A stretch of DNA of 64,000 nt from positions 28,653,310 through 28,717,309 of the forward strand of contig OZ038315.1 in assembly GCA_964035775.1 (NCBI GenBank). The letters are read 5' to 3'. The notes beneath the pieces were generated by a model that made no database searches, was not told the DNA's origin, and saw nothing but the letters and a program-made list of their open reading frames with translations. Below are positions 27,564-38,100 of the stretch, one piece after another. The number at the start of each line of letters is the position of its first letter. Within the stretch, counting starts at the first letter, position 1. The position numbers were made by a program, and so were the translations under genes. Source of the stretch: Osedax frankpressi. Lineage: Eukaryota; Annelida; Polychaeta; Sabellida; Siboglinidae.

Positions 27564-27631
27564 TGTTGAAGTATGTGTAAGTTATCAGATGTATGTAATG
27601 TATGTATGTTGAAGTATGTGTAAGTTATCAT
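26558..27631 (-). CDS. LINE RT C-terminal fragment with a satellite-derived start (copy A)
   Basis: A 357-residue open frame. The first 23 residues, including the ATG at 27629-27631, are satellite read in frame; LINE-coded sequence begins at KWFESYINERTF. The fragment keeps the RT motif usually read as PQGS, here GVPHGS (Q to H, shared only with K), then YADDIEIH with the two catalytic aspartates, then LLLNIKKTE and the CR1/L2-type C-terminal tail with SRLQYCNSLL, RQLRTSDL and YKWNRLPKQL. It lacks the catalytic-Asp block (DLSSAFDTLDH), the rest of the N-terminal RT and the endonuclease, so it should not be active. It ends at the normal LINE stop (TGA, 26558-26560). Expression is not shown. 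Confidence 0.75.
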   Translation of the reverse strand: MITYTYFNIHTLHTSDNLHILQHKWFESYINERTFSIKINTTISIPYKLKHGVPHGSILSPILFAIYLLPIKYIINKFPNIKYNLYADDIEIHTPTKYSIQLQNCLNDINNWLTYNYLLLNIKKTELININMTNSTAYFPDIYINNIILLPTNSAKYLGLHFNNELNLDKHINLIRQTTTAQLFNLRRLRPYMNATTTTLLIHSLIISRLQYCNSLLATVNKDKIKHFDKIINRSIRLIYRLNRNDYSTSVTELRQRLNWMTTTDSIDYKLLTILKKTLTYEQPHALRLSLNIKSNNRQLRTSDLTTLTLPTTNSKYGKKRFSSIASYKWNRLPKQLLSPTISPNSFKRKLKSFLLT

Positions 27632-28437
27632 ATATATGTAATGTATGTATGTTGTAGTATGTGTAAGTTATCAGATGTATGTAATGTATGTATGTTGAAG
27701 TGTGTAAGTTATCAGATGTATGTAATGTATGTATGTTGAAGTATGTGTATGTCATCAGATGTATGTAATGTATGTATGTTGTAGTATGTGTAAGTTATCA
27801 AATGTATGTAATGTATGTATGTTATAGTGTGTGTAAGTTATCAGATGTATGTAATGTATGTATGTTGAAGTATGTGTAAGTTATCAGATGTATGTAATGT
27901 ATGTATGTTGAAGTGTGTGTAAGTTATCAGATGTATGTAATATATGTATGTTGAAGTATGTGTAAGTTATCAGATGTATGTAATGTATGTATGTTGAAGT
28001 CTGTACGTTATCAGATGTATGTAATGTATGTATGTTGAAGTGTGTGTAAGTTATCAGATGTATGTAATGTATGTATGTTGAAGTCTGTACCTTATCAGAT
28101 GTATGTAATGTTTGTATGTTGAAGTGTGTGTAAGTTATCAGATGTATGTAATGTATGTATGTTGAAGTATGTGTATGTTATCAGATGTATGTAATGTATG
28201 TATGTTGAAGTCTGTAAGTTATCAGATGTATGTAATGTATGTATGTTGAAGTCTGTACGTTATCAGATGTATGTAATGTATGTATGTTGAAGTGTGTGTA
28301 AGTTATCAGATGTATGTAATGTATGTATGTTGAAGTATGTGTAAGTTATCAGATGTATGTAATGTATGTATGTTGAAGTATGTGTAAGTTATCAGATGTA
28401 TGTAATGTATGTATGTTGAAGTCTGTACGTTATCAGA
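27564..28437. repeat. Satellite between LINE copies A and B
   Basis: 43/41-bp satellite with no gene. It repeats the order of units found left of copy A: GAAGTGTGTAAG at 27697 matches 25826, and TGTACGTTATC at 28002 matches 26131 (offset 1871). This suggests flank plus LINE were duplicated together. The B side has a few extra units just before the TG tract. Confidence 0.93.
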
Positions 28438-28467
28438 TGTGTGTGTGTGTGTGTGTGTGTGTAAGAA

Positions 28468-28473
28468 TTTATT
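28468..28473 (-). promoter_or_regulatory. AATAAA polyadenylation signal in LINE 3' UTR
   Basis: The sense strand of the LINE reads CTAAATAAATTCTTACACAC across the 3' end. The AATAAA hexamer lies about 5 nt before the AC tract, consistent with a polyadenylation signal near the transcript end. The same hexamer is in A (26470-26475), D (38124-38129) and the other copies that keep the 3' UTR (E, F, H, I, J, L). It is absent from C, G and K, which lack the UTR. Confidence 0.6.
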
Positions 28474-28555
28474 TAGAAAACGCAACAGTTAAAATAATAT
28501 TACATTTTCGATATTGCGTTTAAGATAAAAAAAGGTACAATAATAATTATTAGTT

Positions 28556-30001
28556 TCACGTAAGCAGGAAGCTTTTAAGCTTGCGCTTGAAACTGTTTGG
28601 TGAAATAGTTGGAGATAATAGTTGTTTCGGAAGTCGATTCCATTTATAAGAGGCTATTGATGAAAATCTTTTTTTGCCATATTTAGAGTTAGTAGTTGGT
28701 AGCGTGAGTATGGTGAGGTCAGATGTTCGTAGTTGTCTGTTGTTTGATTTAATGTTAAGTGATAGTCGTAATGCATGCGGTTGTTCGTATGTAAGAGTTT
28801 TCTTTAGTATAGTGAGTAATTTGTAGTCGATAGAGTCAGTAGTTGTCATCCAATTCAGTCGTTGTCTTAATTCGGTAACACTAGTTGAGTAGTCATTTCG
28901 GTTGAGTCGGTAAATTAGTCGTATGGATCTATTAATAATTTTGTCAAAATGTATAATTTTATCTTTATTTACTGTTGCTAATAATGAGTTGCAGTATTGG
29001 AGTCGTGAAATTATTAAGGAGTGGATTAGTAAAGTAGTAGTTGTGGTATTCATGTATGGTCGTAGTCGTCTTAGATTAAATAGTTGGGCTGTTGTAGTTT
29101 GTCTTATAAGGTTAATATGTTTGTCAAGGTTTAATTCATTGTTGAAATGTAATCCTAGATATTTAGCCGAGTTAGTTGGTAATAGTATAATGTTGTTAAT
29201 GTAAATGTCTGGGAAATATGCAGTAGAGTTAGTCATATTTATGTTAATTAGTTCAGTCTTTTTTATGTTGAGAAGGAGATAATTGTAAGTCAACCAGTTG
29301 TTTATATCATTTAAACAGTTTTGTAATTGTATTGAATATTTTGTCGGTGTATGTATTTCTATGTCATCAGCATATAAATAATATTTTATATTAGGGAATT
29401 TGTTGATAATATATTTGATGGGAAGTAGATATATGGCAAATAATATTGGGGATAAAATTGAACCCTGTGGAACACCATGCTTAAGTTTATACGGGATAGA
29501 TATTGTAGTATTTATTTTAATGGAGAAAGTTCTCTCGTTGATATAGCTTTCAAACCATTTAAATACAGTGTCTTTAATTCCTATTTGATAGAGTATTGTC
29601 AGTAAGATGGTGTGATCAAGTGTATCGAAGGCAGAAGATAAATCCAGTAAAGTAATTCGTATTGGATTATTATCGTCAAGGGAGGAGTATATGTCGTCGA
29701 ATAAGGAAAGTAACGTAGTTTCAGTATTATGTAATTTTCTAAATCCGTTCTGTCTATTGTCAAGTATGTTATGTTCAGTTAAGTATGATAGTAGTTGGAC
29801 ATATACAGTCTTTTCTAGTAACTTAGCTAATAGTGGTAGTTGGGAAATAGGGCGGTAGTTAGATAAGTCGTCTGGTGATAGTTTAGAATTTTTTATGAAG
29901 GGACTAATAATTGAGTGTTTGAGATGTTTGGGAATATTTCCTGTTAGTAGAGAAGTATCGATTATATCTTTGAAAAGTGGTGTAAGTACAGTTGATAGTT
30001 T
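28556..30001 (-). CDS. LINE reverse transcriptase fragment, ~481 codons open, no start (copy B)
   Basis: Hand translation gives an uninterrupted frame from the 5' truncation to TGA at 28556-28558. No in-frame ATG precedes the YADD block, because the true start lies in lost sequence. Counting from the first LINE codon: NYRPISQLPLLAKLLEK at about 48-64, DNRQNGFR at 81-88, LLDLSSAFDTLDH at 118-130 (first catalytic Asp about 120), GVPQGSILSP at 176-185, YADD at 210-213, then LN-KKTE and the family C-terminal region ending FKRKLKSFLLT. These are standard non-LTR RT blocks; the C-terminal YCNSLL, RxLRTS and W-NRLP pattern is typical of CR1/L2 relatives. ORF1 and the endonuclease are absent. Catalytic residues are intact here, but the protein is too short to be autonomous. 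Confidence 0.85.
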   Translation of the reverse strand, partial: KLSTVLTPLFKDIIDTSLLTGNIPKHLKHSIISPFIKNSKLSPDDLSNYRPISQLPLLAKLLEKTVYVQLLSYLTEHNILDNRQNGFRKLHNTETTLLSLFDDIYSSLDDNNPIRITLLDLSSAFDTLDHTILLTILYQIGIKDTVFKWFESYINERTFSIKINTTISIPYKLKHGVPQGSILSPILFAIYLLPIKYIINKFPNIKYYLYADDIEIHTPTKYSIQLQNCLNDINNWLTYNYLLLNIKKTELININMTNSTAYFPDIYINNIILLPTNSAKYLGLHFNNELNLDKHINLIRQTTTAQLFNLRRLRPYMNTTTTTLLIHSLIISRLQYCNSLLATVNKDKIIHFDKIINRSIRLIYRLNRNDYSTSVTELRQRLNWMTTTDSIDYKLLTILKKTLTYEQPHALRLSLNIKSNNRQLRTSDLTILTLPTTNSKYGKKRFSSIASYKWNRLPKQLLSPTISPNSFKRKLKSFLLT

Positions 30002-30002
30002 T

Positions 30003-33000
30003 GAAGTATGTGTAAGTTATAAGATGTATGTAATGTATGTATGTTGAAGTATGTGTAAGTTATCAGATGTATGTAATGTATGTATGTTGAAGTATGTGTA
30101 TGTTAAAAGAGGTATATATGTTGAAGTATGTGTAAGTTATCATATGTATGTAATGTATGTATGTTGAAGTATGTAAGTTATCAGATGTATGTAATGTATG
30201 TATGTTGAAGTATGTGTAAGTTATCAGATGTATGTAATGTATGTATGTTGAAGTCTGTAAGTTATCAGATGTATGTAATGTATGTATGTTGAAGTGTGTA
30301 AGTTATCAGATGTATGTAATGTATGTATGTTGAAGTATGTGTAAGTTATCAGATGTATGTAATGTATGTATGTTGAAGTATGTGTAAGTTATAAGATGTA
30401 TGTAATGTATGTATGTTGAAGTATGTGTAAGTTATCAGATGTATGTAATGTATGTATGTTGAAGTATGTGTAAGTTATCAGATGTATGTAATGTATGTAT
30501 GTTGAAGTATGTGTAAGTTATCAGATGTATGTAATGTATGTATGTTGAAGTATGTGTAAGATGTCAGATGTATGTAATGTATGTATGTTGAAGTATGTGT
30601 AAGTTATAATATATATATAATGTATGTATGTTGAAGTATGTGTAAGTTATCAGATGTATGTAATGTATGTATGTTGAAGTATGTGTATGTTATCAGATGT
30701 ATGTAATGTATGTATGTTGAAGTATGTGTAAGTTATCATATGTAGGTAATGTATGTATGTTGAAGTATGTGTATGTTATAAGATATATATAATGTATGTA
30801 TGTTGAAGTATGTGTAAGTTATCAGATGTATGTAATGTATGTATGTTGAAGTATGTGTATGATATCAGATGTATGTAATGTATGTATATTGAAGTGTGTA
30901 AGTTATCAGATGTATGTAATGTATGTATGTTGAAGTATGTGTAAGTTATCAGATGTATGTTGAAGTATGTGTAAGTTATCAGATGTATGTTGAAGTATGT
31001 GTATGTTATCAGATATATGTATGTTGAAGTATGTGTAAGTTATCAGATGTATGTAATATATGTATATTGAAGTCTGTAAGTTGTAAGATGTATGTAATGT
31101 ATGTATGTTGTAGTATGTGTAAGTTAGCAGATGTATGTAATGTATGTATGTTGAAGTATGTGTATGTTATCATATGTATGTAATGTATGTATGTTGTAGT
31201 GTATGTAAGTCATAAGATGTATGTATGTTGATGTATGTAGTTATCGGATGTATGTAATGTATGTAAGTTGATGTCTGTAGTTATTAGATGTATGTAATAT
31301 ATGTATGTTGAAGTATGTGTAAGTTATCAGATGTATGTAATGTATGTATGTTGAAGTATGTGTAAGTTATAAGATATATATAATGTATGTATGTTGAAGT
31401 ATGTGTAAGTTATCAGATGTATGTAATGTATGTATGTTGAAGTATGTGTATGTTATCAGATGTATGTAATATATGTATATTGAAGTGTGTAAGTTATCAG
31501 ATGTATGTAATGTATGTATGTTGAAGTCTGCAAGTTATCAGATGTATGTAATGTATGTATGTTGAAGTATGTGTAAGTTATCAGATGTATGTAATGTATG
31601 TATGTTGAAGTGTGTGTATGTTATCAGATGTATGTAATGTATGTATATTGAAGTGTGTAAGTTATCAGATGTATGTAATGTATGTATGTTGAAGTATGTG
31701 TATGTTATCAGATGTATGTAATGTGTGTATGTTGAAGTCTGTAAGTTATCAGATGTATGTAATGTATGTATGTTGAAGTCTGTAAGTTATCAGATGTATG
31801 TAATGTATGTATGTTGAAGTATGTATAAGTTATCAGATGTATGTAATGTATGTATGTTGAAGTGTTTGTAAGTTATCAGATGTATGTAATGTATGTATGT
31901 TGAAGTATGTGTAAGTTATCAGATGTATGTAATGTATGTATGTTGAAGTATGTATAAGTTATCAGATGTATGTTTAAGTATATGTAAGTTATCAGATGTA
32001 TGTAATGTATGTATGTTGAAGTATGTAAGTTATCAGATGTATGTAATGTATGTATGTTGAAGTATGTGTATGTTATCATATGTATGTAATGTATGTATGT
32101 TATAGTGTATGTAAGTCATAAGATGTATGTATGTTGATGTATGTAGTTATCGGATGTATGTAATGTATGTATGTTGATGTCTGTAGTTATTAGATGTATG
32201 TAATATATGTATGTTGAAGTATGTGTAAGTTATAAGATGTATGTAATGTATGTATGTTGAAGTATGTGTAAGTTATAAGATGTATGTAATGTATGTATGT
32301 TGAAGTATGTGTAAGTTATCAGATGTATGTAATGTATGTATGTTGAAGTGTGTGTATGTTATCAGATGTATGTAATGTATGTATATTGAAGTGTGTAAGT
32401 TATCAGATGTATGTAATGTATGTATGTTGAAGTATGTGTATGTTATCAGATGTATGTAGTGTATGTATGTTGAAGTATGTGTATGTTATCAGATGTATGT
32501 AATGTATGTATGTTGAAGTCTGTAAGTTATCATATGTATGTAATGTATGTATGTTGAAGTATGTGTAAGTTATCAGATGTATGTAATGTATGTATGTTGA
32601 AGTATGTGTAAGTTATCAGATGTATGTAATGTATGTATGTTGTAGTATGTGTAAGTTATCAGATGTATGTAATGTATGTTTGTTAAAGTATGTGTAAGTT
32701 ATAAGATGTATGTAATGTATGTATGTTGAAGTATGTGTAAGTTATCAGATGTATGTAATGTATGTATGTTAAAGTATGTGTAAGTCATAGGATGTATGTA
32801 ATGTATGTATGTTGAAGTATGTATAAGTTATCATATGTATGTAATGTATGTATGTTGAAGTATGTGTAAGTTATCAGATGTATGTAATGTATGTATGTTG
32901 AAGTGTTTGTAAGTTATCAGATGTATGTAATGTATGTATGTTGAAGTATGTGTAATTTATCAGATGTATGTAATGTATGTATGTTTAAGTCCGTAAGTTA

Positions 33001-34335
33001 TCAGATGTATGTAATGTATGTAAGTTGAAGTATGTGTATGTTAAAAGAGGTATGTATGTTGAAGTATGTGTAAGTTATCAGATGTATGTAATGTATGTAT
33101 GTTGAAGTATGTGTAAGTTATCAGATGTATGTAATGTATGTATGTTGAAGTATGTGTAAGTTATCAGATGTATGTAATGTATGTATGTTAAAGTATGTGT
33201 AAGTTATCAGATGTATGTAATGTATGTATGTTGAAGTCTGTGTAAGTCATAAGATATATATAATGTATGTATGTGTAAGTTATCAGATGTATGTAATGTA
33301 TGTATGTTGTAGTATGTGTAAGTTATCAGATGTGTGTAATGTATGTATGTTGAAGTATGTGTATGTTATCATATGTATGTAATGTATGTATGTTGAAGTA
33401 TGTGTAAGTTATCAGATGTATGTAATGTATGTATGTTGAAGAATGTGTAAGTTATAATATGTATGTAATGTATGTATGTTGAAGTATGTGTATGTTATCA
33501 GATGTATGTAATGTATGTTTGTTAAAGTATGTGTAAGTTATAAGATGTATGTAATGTATGTATGTTGAAGTATGTGTAAGTTATCAGATGTATGTAATGT
33601 ATGTATGTTAAAGTATGTGTAAGTCATAGGATGTATGTAATGTATGTTTGTTAAAGTATGTGTAAGTTATAAGATGTATGTAATGTATGTATGTTGAAGT
33701 ATGTGTAAGTTATCAGATGTATGTAATGTATGTATGTTGAAGAATGTGTAAGTTATAATATGTATGTAATGTATGTATGTTGAAGTATGTGTATGTTATC
33801 AGATGTATGTAATGTATGTTTGTTAAAGTATGTGTAAGTTATAAGATGTATGTAATGTATGTATGTTGTAGTATGTGTAAGTTATCAGATGTGTGTAATG
33901 TATGTTTGTTAAAGTATGTGTAAGTTATAAGATGTATGTAATGTATGTATGTTGAAGTATGTGTAAGTTATCAGATGTATGTAATGTATGTATGTTGTAG
34001 TATGTGTAAGTTATCAGATGTATGTAATGTATGTTTGTTAAAGTATGTGTAAGTTATAAGATGTATGTAATGTATGTATGTTGAAGTATGTGTAAGTTAT
34101 CAGATGTATGTAATGTATGTATGTTGAAGTATGTGTAAGTTATCAGATGTATGTAATGTATGTATGTTGAAGTATGTAAGTTATCAGATGTATGTAATGT
34201 ATGTATGTTGAAGTATGTGTAAGTTATCAGATGTATGTAATGTATGTATGTTGAAGTATGTGTAAGTTATCAGATGTATGTAATGTATGTATGTTGAAGT
34301 CTGTACGTTATCAGATATATGTAATGTATGTATGT
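30003..34335. repeat. Satellite between LINE copies B and C
   Basis: Satellite with many aberrant units: a short AAAAGAGG unit near 30110 and 33050, ATATATATAATG units near 30606, 30785 and 31375, and very short units near 30955-31030. The same order is found after copy G (for example ATAATATATA at 30606 and 48720, offset 18114), so this spacer belongs to the large duplication. The right end (about 33490-34330) has repeats of a TTTGTTAAAG unit and does not match the G side. The 67-codon frame at 31876-32079 is read-through of satellite, not a gene. Confidence 0.93.
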
Positions 34336-35775
34336 TAAGCAGGAAGCTTTTAAGCTTGCGCTTGAAACTGTTTGGTGAAATAGTTGGAGATAATAGTTGT
34401 TTCGGAAGTCGATTCCATTTATAAGAGGCTATTGATGAAAATCTTTTTTTGCCATATTTAGAGTTAGTAGTTGGTAGCGTGAGTATGGTGAGGTCAGATG
34501 TTCGTAGTTGTCTGTTGTTTGATTTAATGTTAAGTGATAGTCGTAATGCATGCGGTTGTTCGTATGTAAGAGTTTTCTTTAGTATAGTGAGTAATTTGTA
34601 GTCGATAGAGTCAGTAGTTGTCATCCAATTCAGTCGTTGTCTTAATTCGGTAACACTAGTTGAGTAGTCATTTCGGTTGAGTCGGTAAATTAGTCGTATG
34701 GATCTATTAATAATTCTGTCAAAATGTTTAATTTTATCTTTATTTACTGTTGCTAATAATGAGTTGCAGTATTGGAGTCGTGAAATTATTAAGGAGTGGA
34801 TTAGTAAAGTAGTAGTTGTGGTATTCATGTATGGTCGTAGTCGTCTTAGATTAAATAGTTGGGCTGTTGTAGTTTGTCTTATAAGGTTAATATGTTTGTC
34901 AAGGTTTAATTCATTGTTAAATGTAATCCTAGATATTTAGCCGAGTTAGTTGGTAATAGTATAATGTTGTTAATGTAAATGTCTGGGAAATATGCAGTAG
35001 AGTTAGTCATATTTATGTTAATTAGTTCAGTCTTTTTTATGTTGAGAAGGAGATAATTGTAAGTCAACCAGTTGTTTATATCATTTAAACAGTTTTGTAA
35101 TTGTATTGAATATTTTGTCGGTATATGTATTTCTATGTCATCAGCATATAAGTTATATTTTATATCAGGGAATTTGTTGATAATATATTTGATGGGAAGT
35201 AGATATATGGCAAATAATATTGGGGATAAAATTGAACCCTGTGGAACACCATGCTTAAGTTTATACGGGATAGATATTGTAGTATTTATTTTAATGGAGA
35301 AAGTTCTCTCGTTGATATAGCTTTCAAACCATTTAAATACAGTGTCTTTAATTCCTATTTGATAGAGTCTTGTCAGTAAGATGGTGTGATCAAGTGTATC
35401 GAATGCAGAAGATAAATCCAGTAAAGTAATTCGTATTGGATTATTGTCGTCAAGGGAGGAGTATATGTCGTCGAATAAGGAAAGTAAAGTAGTTTCAGTA
35501 TTATGTAATTTTCTAAATCCGTTCTGTCTATTGTCAAGTAGGTTATGTTCAGTTAAGTATGATAGTAGTTGGACATATACAGTCTTTTCTAGTAACTTAG
35601 CTAATAGTGGTAGTTGGGAAATAGGGCGGTAGTTAGATAAGTCGTCTGGTGATAGTTTAGAATTTTTTATGAAGGGACTAATAATTGAGTGTTTGAGATG
35701 TTTGGGAATATTTCCTGTTAGTAGAGAAGTATCGATTATATCTTTGAAAAGTGGTGTAAGTGTAGTTGATAGTTT
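34184..35775 (-). pseudogene. LINE RT fragment with 1-nt deletion and satellite read-through (copy C)
   Basis: The N-terminal part of the frame is open from 35775 as in the other copies, up to a 1-nt deletion between 34918 and 34919 (GTTAAATG where others read GTTGAAATG) that shifts the frame just upstream of LGLHF. The downstream part is open again, and an ATG at 34826-34828 begins a 214-codon frame. At the other end the LINE stop is missing: the frame passes from KSFLL into satellite at 34336 and stops at 34184. The same deletion is in copy H. Confidence 0.8.
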
Positions 35776-35776
35776 T
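34336..35776 (-). mobile_element. LINE copy C, lacking 3' UTR; probable recombinant
   Basis: At the 3' side, satellite ATGTATGTT is fused directly to LINE TAAGCAGGAAG, so the last codons, stop, 3' UTR and TG tract are gone. The identical fusion, with the same preceding GATATATG satellite unit, occurs at copies G and K. Internally, C is like A/B/G/K near its 3' end (TTGGAGATAATAG near 34384; GCATGCGG near 34553) but like D/H from 34716 onward (AATTCTGTC; GTATATG). It shares the 1-nt deletion with H. The change of lineage lies between about 34553 and 34716. Confidence 0.9.
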
Positions 35777-38100
35777 GAAGTATGTGTAAGTTATAAGATG
35801 TATGTAATGTATGTATGTTGAAGTATGTGTAAGTTATCAGATGTATGTAATGTATGTATGTTGAAGTATGTGTAAGTTATCAGATGTATGTAATGTATGT
35901 ATTTTGAAGTATGTGTATGTTAAAAGAGGTATGTATGTTGAAGTATGTGTAAGTTATCAGATGTATGTAATGTATGTATGTTGAAGTATGTAAGTTATCA
36001 GATGTATGTAATGTATGTATGTTGAAGTATGTGTAAGTTATCAGATGTATGTAATGTATGTATGTTGAAGTATGTGTAAGTTATCAGATGTATGTAATGT
36101 ATGTATGTTGAAGTCTGTACGTTATCAGATATATGTAATGTATGTATGTTGAAGTGTGTGTAAGTTATCAGATGTATGTAATGTATGTATGTTGAAGTAT
36201 GTGTAAGTTATCAAATGTATGTAATGTATGTATGTTGAAGTATGTGTAAGTTATCAGATGTATGTAATGTATGTATGTTGAAGTCTGTACGTTATCAGAT
36301 GTATGTAATGTATGTATGTTGAAGTGTGTAAGTTATAAGATGTATGTAATATATGTATGTTGAAGTATGTGTAAGTTATCAGATGTATGTAATGTATGTA
36401 TGTTGAAGTATGTGTAAGTTATCAGATGTATGTAATGTATGTATGTTGAAGTCTGTAAGTTATCAGATGTATGTAATGTATGTATGTTGAAGTATGTGTA
36501 AGTTATCAGATGTATGTAATGTATGTATGTTGAAGTATGTGTAAGTTATCAGATGTATGTAATGTATGTATGTTGAAGTATGTGTAAGTTATCAGATGTA
36601 TGTAATATATGTATGTTGAAGTATGTGTAAGTTATCAGATGTATGTAATGTATGTATGTTGAAGTATGTGTAAGTTATCAGATGTATGTAATGTATGTAT
36701 GTTGAAGTATGTGTAAGTTATCAGATGTATGTAATGTATGTATGTTGAAGTATGTGTAAGTTATCAGATGTATGTAATGTATGTATGTTGAAGTATGTGT
36801 AAGTTATCAGATGTATGTAATGTATGTATATTGAAGTGTGTAAGTTATCAGATGTATGTAAAGTATGTATGTTGAAGTATGTGTATGTTATCATATGTAT
36901 GTAATGTATGTATGTTGAAGTATGTGTAAGTTATCAGATGTATGTAATGTATGTATGTTGAAGAATGTGTAAGTTATAATATGTATGTAATGTATGTATG
37001 TTGAAGTATGTGTATGTTATCAGATGTATGTAATGTATGTTTGTTAAAGTATGTGTAAGTTATAAGATGTATGTAATGTATGTATGTTGAAGTATGTGTA
37101 AGTTATCAGATGTATGTAATGTATGTATGTTAAAGTATGTGTAAGTCATAGGATGTATGTAATGTATGTTTGTTAAAGTATGTGTAAGTTATAAGATGTA
37201 TGTAATGTATGTATGTTGAAGTATGTGTAAGTTATCAGATGTATGTAATGTATGTATATTGAAGTGTGTAAGTTATCAGATGTATGTAATGTATGTATGT
37301 TGAAGTCTGTAAGTTATCAGATGTATGTAATGTATGTATGTTGAAGTCTGTAAGTTATCAGATGTATGTAATGTATGTATGTTGAAGTCTGTAAGTTATC
37401 AGATGTATGTAATGTATGTATGTTGAAGTATGTGTATGTTATCAGATGTATGTAATGTATGTATGTTGAAGTCTGTAAGTTATCAGATGTATGTAATGTA
37501 TGTATGTTGAAGTCTGTAAGTTATCAGATGTATGTAATGTATGTATGTTGAAGTATGTATAAGTTATCAGATGTATGTAATGTATGTATGTTGAAGTGTT
37601 TGTAAGTTATCAGATGTATGTAATGTATGTATGTTGAAGTATGTGTAAGTTATCAGATGTATGTAATGTATGTATGTTGAAGTGTTTGTAAGTTATCAGA
37701 TGTATGTAATGTATGTATGTTGAAGTATGTGTAATTTATCAGATGTATGTATTGTATGTATGTTTAAGTCTGTAAGTTATCAGATGTATGTAATGTATGT
37801 AAGTTGAAGTATGTGTATGTTAAAAGAGGTATGTATGTTGTAGTATGTGTAAGTTATCAGATGTATGTAATGTATGTTTGTTAAAGTATGTGTAAGTTAT
37901 AAGATGTATGTAATGTATGTATGTTGAAGTATGTGTAAGTTATCAGATGTATGTAATGTATGTATGTTAAAGTATGTGTAAGTCATAGGATGTATGTAAT
38001 GTATGTTTGTTAAAGTATGTGTAAGTTATAAGATGTATGTAATGTATGTATGTTGAAGTATGTGTAAGTTATCAGATGTATGTAATGTATGTATGTTGAA
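35777..38100. repeat. Satellite between LINE copies C and D
   Basis: Satellite without genes. It starts with the block that follows most LINE 5' ends (ATAAG unit, plain units, the 34-bp AAAAGAGG unit near 35924). It includes GTAAAGTATG near 36858 and GAAGAATGTG at 36960, tags that recur after copy D at an offset of about 3245-3288. It closely matches the 2285-bp spacer after copy H. Confidence 0.93.

Larger units (their letters stand above)
28438..30002 (-). mobile_element. LINE copy B, 5'-truncated, with 3' UTR and TG tail
   Basis: A 25-nt TG tract (28438-28462), a 93-bp 3' UTR (28463-28555), then coding sequence to the 5' truncation at about 30002, where GATAGTTTT meets satellite GAAGTATGTG. 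This 5' junction, followed by a unit with ATAAG, is identical in B through J and is the best evidence that these copies descend from one insertion. B and G form a lineage: both have CGAAGGCAG, AGTAACGTAG and GTAAGTACAG where the others have CGAATGCAG, AGTAAAGTAG and GTAAGTGTAG. Only the last ~481 codons of the LINE remain. Confidence 0.93.

Noticed and set aside
31876-32079. Minus-strand 67-codon His/Thr/Ile/Tyr-rich repeat peptide
   Set aside because: It is satellite read in frame across units of 43 and 41 bp. A plain run of 43-bp units meets a stop once every three monomers, so such frames are chance.
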